From NCBI RefSeq assembly GCF_014931375.1, contig NZ_CP063117.1:1860501-1924500 (forward strand): 64,000 bases of DNA, in the 5' to 3' direction. Below the pieces are notes generated by a model. The model saw only the letters and a list, made by a program, of their open reading frames with translations. It had not been told where the DNA came from and ran no database searches. Positions 57,767-64,000 of this stretch are shown here, in pieces (positions within the stretch are counted from its first letter, which is position 1; each line of letters starts with the position of its first letter). This DNA comes from Haemophilus parainfluenzae (lineage in GTDB: Bacteria > Pseudomonadota > Gammaproteobacteria > Enterobacterales > Pasteurellaceae). The translations under genes and the position numbers were made by a program.

Positions 57767-58666
57767 TTATTGTTTCACTTGCTGTTCTAAAAACAAGATC
57801 ATCTGTAAGGCAATATCAATGCCACTGGTTTTCTCAATCATTTCTAACCCCGGGCTAGCATTTACTTCAAGCACCAATAACCCTTCTTTTGAACGAATCA
57901 AATCAACACCGGCTACAACAAGCCCTAAGGCTTTAGTTGCTCGAATAGCGATGGATTTTTCCTCTTCAGTGAGTTTAACATTTTCTGCAGTGCCACCACG
58001 ATGAAAATTTGCACGAAACTCGCCATCTTGTCCAATACGCTGCATTGTGGCGACGACTTTATCACCGATCACAAAACAGCGAATATCTGTCCCTTTTGCC
58101 TCTTCTATAAAATCTTGCAATAAAACAGGCACATTCGCATCTTTTAACGTTTCTAAAATACTAACCGCACTTTGTGGACGTTCGGCTAAGATCACACCAA
58201 TACCTTGTGATCCTTTTAAGATTTTAATAATCATTGGGGAGGTTGTTTGCTTAATGGCTTGTTTCGGCTCAACTTCACAACCCGATAAAACTGAACTCGG
58301 TACTGCAATACCTTGCTCTAATAACATCTGCAAACTTCGCCATTTATCGCGAGCAGCTAAAAACGCTTGTTCTTTGTTAAGGCAATAGACACCTTTTCCT
58401 TGGAAATGACGCAATACCGCACAGCCCATTTGGGTACTTGTCGTCCCAAAGCGAGGCAACACTGCATCATAATCAGACAATAAATAAGGTTCACTTTCTA
58501 CATTTTGTTGATAATACAAAGAAAAGTGCGGTTGATTTTTGTAGAGTTTTAAAATGCAACGATTAGGATCCAAAATATCCATTTGATGCCCGCAACTTTC
58601 CGCTGCTTCTTTTAAACGCTGGCAGCTATAAAGGCGAGGCTCACGGCAAAGCATCAATAATTTCAT
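57767..58666 (-). CDS. rimK: Ribosomal protein S6 glutamate ligase RimK
   Basis: The 299-residue ATP-grasp enzyme matches E. coli RimK in length. Motifs include [18 protein letters not shown] (ATP-binding loop, about 143-160), [39 protein letters not shown] and the metal-binding [15 protein letters not shown] near 258-272. It adds glutamate residues to the C-terminus of ribosomal protein S6. It diverges from grxA, a neighbour pairing also seen in E. coli and recalled for H. influenzae. Confidence 0.94.
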   Translation of the reverse strand: MKLLMLCREPRLYSCQRLKEAAESCGHQMDILDPNRCILKLYKNQPHFSLYYQQNVESEPYLLSDYDAVLPRFGTTSTQMGCAVLRHFQGKGVYCLNKEQAFLAARDKWRSLQMLLEQGIAVPSSVLSGCEVEPKQAIKQTTSPMIIKILKGSQGIGVILAERPQSAVSILETLKDANVPVLLQDFIEEAKGTDIRCFVIGDKVVATMQRIGQDGEFRANFHRGGTAENVKLTEEEKSIAIRATKALGLVVAGVDLIRSKEGLLVLEVNASPGLEMIEKTSGIDIALQMILFLEQQVKQ

Positions 58667-58796
58667 TCAGTTATATCCTTAGGAAAAGAGGAGTTGATAT
58701 ATTACACCAATCACAATAATCCTGAAAAATGATTTCTGCTTTTGTGGAAATAGAGTAAAATCATTAGGAGTTTTGTTTAAATAAAAGGAAAATTTT

Positions 58797-59060
58797 ATGT
58801 TCGTAGTTATTTTTGGTCGTCCTGGCTGCCCTTATTGTGTACGTGCAAAAAACCTTGCTGAAAAATTAAAAGGTGAAGTAGCGGATTTCGATTATCGCTA
58901 TGTAGATATTATCGCTGAAGGCATTTCTAAAGCAGATTTATCAAAATCTGTCGGTAAAGAAGTGGAAACTGTACCACAAATCTTTATTGATGAAAAACCA
59001 ATCGGCGGTTGCACTGACTTCGAAGCATTAATGAAAGAACAATTTAACGTTGTTGCTTAA
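58797..59060 (+). CDS. grxA: Glutaredoxin 1
   Basis: The 87-residue protein has the dithiol active site C-P-Y-C (Cys11 and Cys14), the cis-Pro segment TVPQIFIDEKPIGGCTDFEAL and the length of E. coli Grx1. It uses glutathione to reduce disulphides, including ribonucleotide reductase. The start follows AAAGGAAAA. It converges with lacZ at an uptake-signal terminator. Confidence 0.95.
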   Translation: MFVVIFGRPGCPYCVRAKNLAEKLKGEVADFDYRYVDIIAEGISKADLSKSVGKEVETVPQIFIDEKPIGGCTDFEALMKEQFNVVA

Positions 59061-59076
59061 TTTTTGCTAAGAACAT

Positions 59077-59106
59077 AAAAGTGCGGTTAATTTTAACCGC
59101 ACTTTT
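59077..59106. terminator. Bidirectional terminator of grxA and lacZ from inverted uptake signals
   Basis: AAAAGTGCGGTTAA and TTAACCGCACTTTT form a 14-bp stem between convergent genes, followed by TT on the right. Confidence 0.87.
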
Positions 59107-59116
59107 TTATTTCATC

Positions 59117-62161
<3,045 letters not shown>

Positions 62162-62170
62162 TTAGACACA

Positions 62171-62196
62171 TAAAAAAAGGGCGCCTGAATGGCGCC
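62171..62196 (-). terminator. Terminator of manA, overlapping the predicted lacZ start point
   Basis: Leftward, GGCGCC-ATTCA-GGCGCC is a 6-bp GC stem followed by C and seven T's. It lies between the manA stop and the lacZ start. Confidence 0.85.
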
Positions 62197-62257
62197 ACTA
62201 TACCTAAAATCTTCGGCTAATCTAGCGATAAGTTTACAAATTGTGATACTTATCACA
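62197..62257 (-). promoter_or_regulatory. CRP-dependent lacZ promoter
   Basis: TGTGATACTTATCACA at 62242-62257 is a perfect TGTGA-N6-TCACA site. Leftward a -10 element TATAGT lies at 62202-62197, with a poor -35 (CTAGAT). The start point would be near 62190, so the CRP site is centred at about -60, the class I position seen in the E. coli lac promoter. Confidence 0.8.
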
Positions 62258-62264
62258 TTAATTT

Positions 62265-63464
62265 TTATGGCAATTTTGCCAAGAAAGCATAACCGCCTTT
62301 TTCACTCATTATTTCAACATTAGAATCCGCTGTAATGAATGCTGACTCACCTTGTTTCAAGGTAAGTGCGGTTAATTTTTCTTGTATTTTTAGCTCGCCT
62401 TGCATCACCAATAAAATACCTGCACTTTGAAGATTTAATTCAGTATGTTGTTGTGGTTCAACACGAATTTGAGCTAAAGCAAAATCTTTTACTGGCGTTT
62501 TATAAGTAAATTCTGACTGATTTTGATGTGCCGCTGAAATAATTTGAGGTGTTACTTCGCGACAATCCACAATTTTTAATAATTCGACAATATCGACATA
62601 TTTTGGTGTTAAGCCACCACGAATCACATTGTCAGAACATGCCATTAACTCCACGTTTTGTCCGCGAAGGTAAGCATGAGGAATACCCGCATCTTGGAAA
62701 ATGCCCTCTCCTTCTTTCAAATACACGATATTAAAGAGATAAAAACACACAAGGCCGGCATCTAATTTTTCAGGCGAAATCGCCATGGCTTCCATGGTAT
62801 AAAGCACCCAATAATCCGGGTTATCTAGCGCCAACTCGCCATTTCTATAAGGCTGTTGGTTAGCTTCAATAATAGGTAATAGCCAATTTGCGAGCGTTGA
62901 TTGATCCGCCAACATAACATCTGCATAAAATTCAGCAAGGCTTTGTGTGCCAAGTTTTTCAGTCAAAGGTTGCAAAGAGGGGCGTGCACTTAATGTGGCA
63001 AGGATTTGAGCTTTTGTTTTAAAACCATGTAAAAGCCAGAAATCAGATAAGGCAATCATCATTTCTGGTTTATGATTTCTATCTTTATAAGTCCGCGTGC
63101 TGTCTGTTAATGCCACGCCTTTTGCATTTTCAGCCTCAAAGCCCTTTTCAGCTTGAGACTTAGTCGGGTGCAATTGAATCGACAATGGCTTTTCAACATC
63201 TAAAATCTTTAATAAATAAGGCAGTTCATCACCAAATTGCTGACGGCTCGCCTGTCCAAGTGCGGTCGGATTTTGCAATAAAAATTCAATAAGGGATTGC
63301 TTACCTGTTACATCCTCAATTTCAGAAGGTGCTGATGGATGAGCTCCTAACCACCACTCTGCACAAGGTTGATCTTTCGCTGAATGTAATCCAATCAATG
63401 ATGCAATATAGTTTTTTCCGCCCCATGCATAATGCTGTACTTGGCCAGTTAATCGATAAATCAT
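62265..63464 (-). CDS. manA: Mannose-6-phosphate isomerase, class I
   Basis: The 399-residue zinc enzyme interconverts mannose 6-phosphate and fructose 6-phosphate. The zinc site includes QLHPTK (near residue 98), and the EGEGIFQDAGIPHAYLRGQNVELMACSDNVIRGGLTPKYVD segment (about 255-295) carries the catalytic Arg and metal ligands. The N-terminus (RLTGQVQHYAWGGKNYIASL) fits type I enzymes. It lies downstream of crr, separated by a terminator, and upstream of lacZ. Start ATG at 63464 follows GAAGGTAA. Confidence 0.95.
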   Translation of the reverse strand: MIYRLTGQVQHYAWGGKNYIASLIGLHSAKDQPCAEWWLGAHPSAPSEIEDVTGKQSLIEFLLQNPTALGQASRQQFGDELPYLLKILDVEKPLSIQLHPTKSQAEKGFEAENAKGVALTDSTRTYKDRNHKPEMMIALSDFWLLHGFKTKAQILATLSARPSLQPLTEKLGTQSLAEFYADVMLADQSTLANWLLPIIEANQQPYRNGELALDNPDYWVLYTMEAMAISPEKLDAGLVCFYLFNIVYLKEGEGIFQDAGIPHAYLRGQNVELMACSDNVIRGGLTPKYVDIVELLKIVDCREVTPQIISAAHQNQSEFTYKTPVKDFALAQIRVEPQQHTELNLQSAGILLVMQGELKIQEKLTALTLKQGESAFITADSNVEIMSEKGGYAFLAKLP

Positions 63465-63491
63465 CTTTACCTTCTTTAAAAAAGAATAAGG

Positions 63492-63520
63492 ATAAAAAAA
63501 TCCGCTTATTTAAAGCGGAT
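63492..63520 (-). terminator. Terminator of crr
   Basis: ATCCGCTT and AAGCGGAT pair around a short loop; leftward the stem is followed by TTTTTTTATCC. Confidence 0.88.
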
Positions 63521-63537
63521 CTTTTAGTCTATAAATC

Positions 63538-64000
63538 TTATTTTGTTAAACTTAAAACAACCGATTCTCCAGCAATCACTTCACCTGATTTTTTCTCGAT
63601 AGATGAAATTTCATCCATGTTAGAGATAACCACTGGTGTTAAAACTGATTTTGCTTTTGATTCTAATGTTGCTAAATCAAATTCGATTACTGTATCGCCG
63701 CGTTTTACGCTTTGACCTTCGTGTGCGATGCGAGTGAATCCTTCACCTTTCAATTCAACGGTATCAATACCGAAGTGAACGAATAATTCAACACCCTCTT
63801 TTGATTCCATTGAAAATGCATGGTTGGTTTCAAAGATTTTACCAATTACACCATCAACAGGCGCCACAATTTTGTTACCTGTTGGGCGAATCGCGATACC
63901 ATCACCTACGATTTTTTCAGAGAAAACAACATCTGGTACATCTTCGATATTCATAATCTCACCAGAAAGTGGCGCATAAATTTCGACTTCCACTGTTTTG
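63538..64000 (-). CDS. crr: PTS glucose-specific EIIA component (partial)
   Basis: About 154 C-terminal residues of EIIA-Glc are visible; the first 15 or so lie beyond the right edge, because the frame stays open ([13 protein letters not shown]) where E. coli Crr has DTGTIEIIAPLSG. A GTG at 63991-63993 is therefore not the true start. The phosphorylated His lies in [13 protein letters not shown] and the partner His in [12 protein letters not shown]-Glc passes phosphate to sugar permeases and, when phosphorylated, activates adenylate cyclase. This links to the CRP-type sites before lacZ, fumC and comN. ptsI and ptsH are expected further right. Confidence 0.96.
   Translation of the reverse strand, partial: KTVEVEIYAPLSGEIMNIEDVPDVVFSEKIVGDGIAIRPTGNKIVAPVDGVIGKIFETNHAFSMESKEGVELFVHFGIDTVELKGEGFTRIAHEGQSVKRGDTVIEFDLATLESKAKSVLTPVVISNMDEISSIEKKSGEVIAGESVVLSLTK

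Overview
The window is core chromosome of a Pasteurellaceae bacterium of the Haemophilus influenzae/parainfluenzae group. The 9-base DNA uptake signal core AAGTGCGGT (or its complement) occurs about fifty times by eye, both inside genes and as inverted pairs that double as terminators; this is the Haemophilus-type signal rather than the Actinobacillus type. Coding density is high and composition is AT-rich. A complete lacZ points to H. parainfluenzae or a close relative rather than H. influenzae (inference). There are no rRNA or tRNA genes, insertion sequences, prophage or CRISPR arrays that I can see.

Layout. 1-10.9 kb: end of a methyltransferase, YegP-like protein, ycaO, gyrA, a leftward group (qmcA, nfeD-like, quinone reductase, TorD-family chaperone), modF and sstT. 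11-12.2 kb: a LexA-box-controlled UmuD-like gene lacking the catalytic Ser and Lys, and the murein hydrolase mepS. 12.3-19.3 kb: the pyruvate dehydrogenase operon aceE-aceF-lpdA (leftward) and mgsA. 19.4-25.9 kb: ydgA, dnaK, a metY-like gene, dnaJ. 25.9-29.5 kb: molybdate transport modABC with divergent modE. 29.5-38.4 kb: yfbR, degS, ribD, nrdR, recC, and the competence pseudopilin operon comNOPQ behind a near-perfect CRP-S site. 38.5-43.9 kb: suhB, bioB, and thiBPQ under a TPP riboswitch. 44-51 kb: grxD, lemA with two TPM-domain genes, ompA (P5) and the iron-sulphur flavoprotein ydiJ. 51-57.7 kb: valS, an orphan AT-rich lipoprotein, yqfB, holC, fumC and a secreted chalcone-isomerase-like protein. 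57.8-64 kb: rimK, grxA, lacZ, manA and the end of crr.

Themes. Several genes join central metabolism (PDH complex, fumarase, D-2-hydroxyglutarate dehydrogenase, methylglyoxal synthase) to catabolite control (crr, CRP-type sites before lacZ and fumC, CRP-S before comN). A second theme is cofactor supply: molybdate, thiamine, biotin and riboflavin.

No clear new multi-gene system was found. The points most worth a second look are: the SOS-controlled UmuD-like protein without catalytic residues; a TPP riboswitch whose leader can pair with the thiB start codon; a CRP-dependent lacZ promoter whose predicted start lies inside the manA terminator hairpin; DNA uptake signals built into four signal-peptide coding regions; a perfect GntR-type palindrome before aceE; and an AT-rich lipoprotein gene at the holC-valS junction. 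All coordinates and motifs were read by eye; family assignments rest on recognised motifs and remembered homologues, not on searches.
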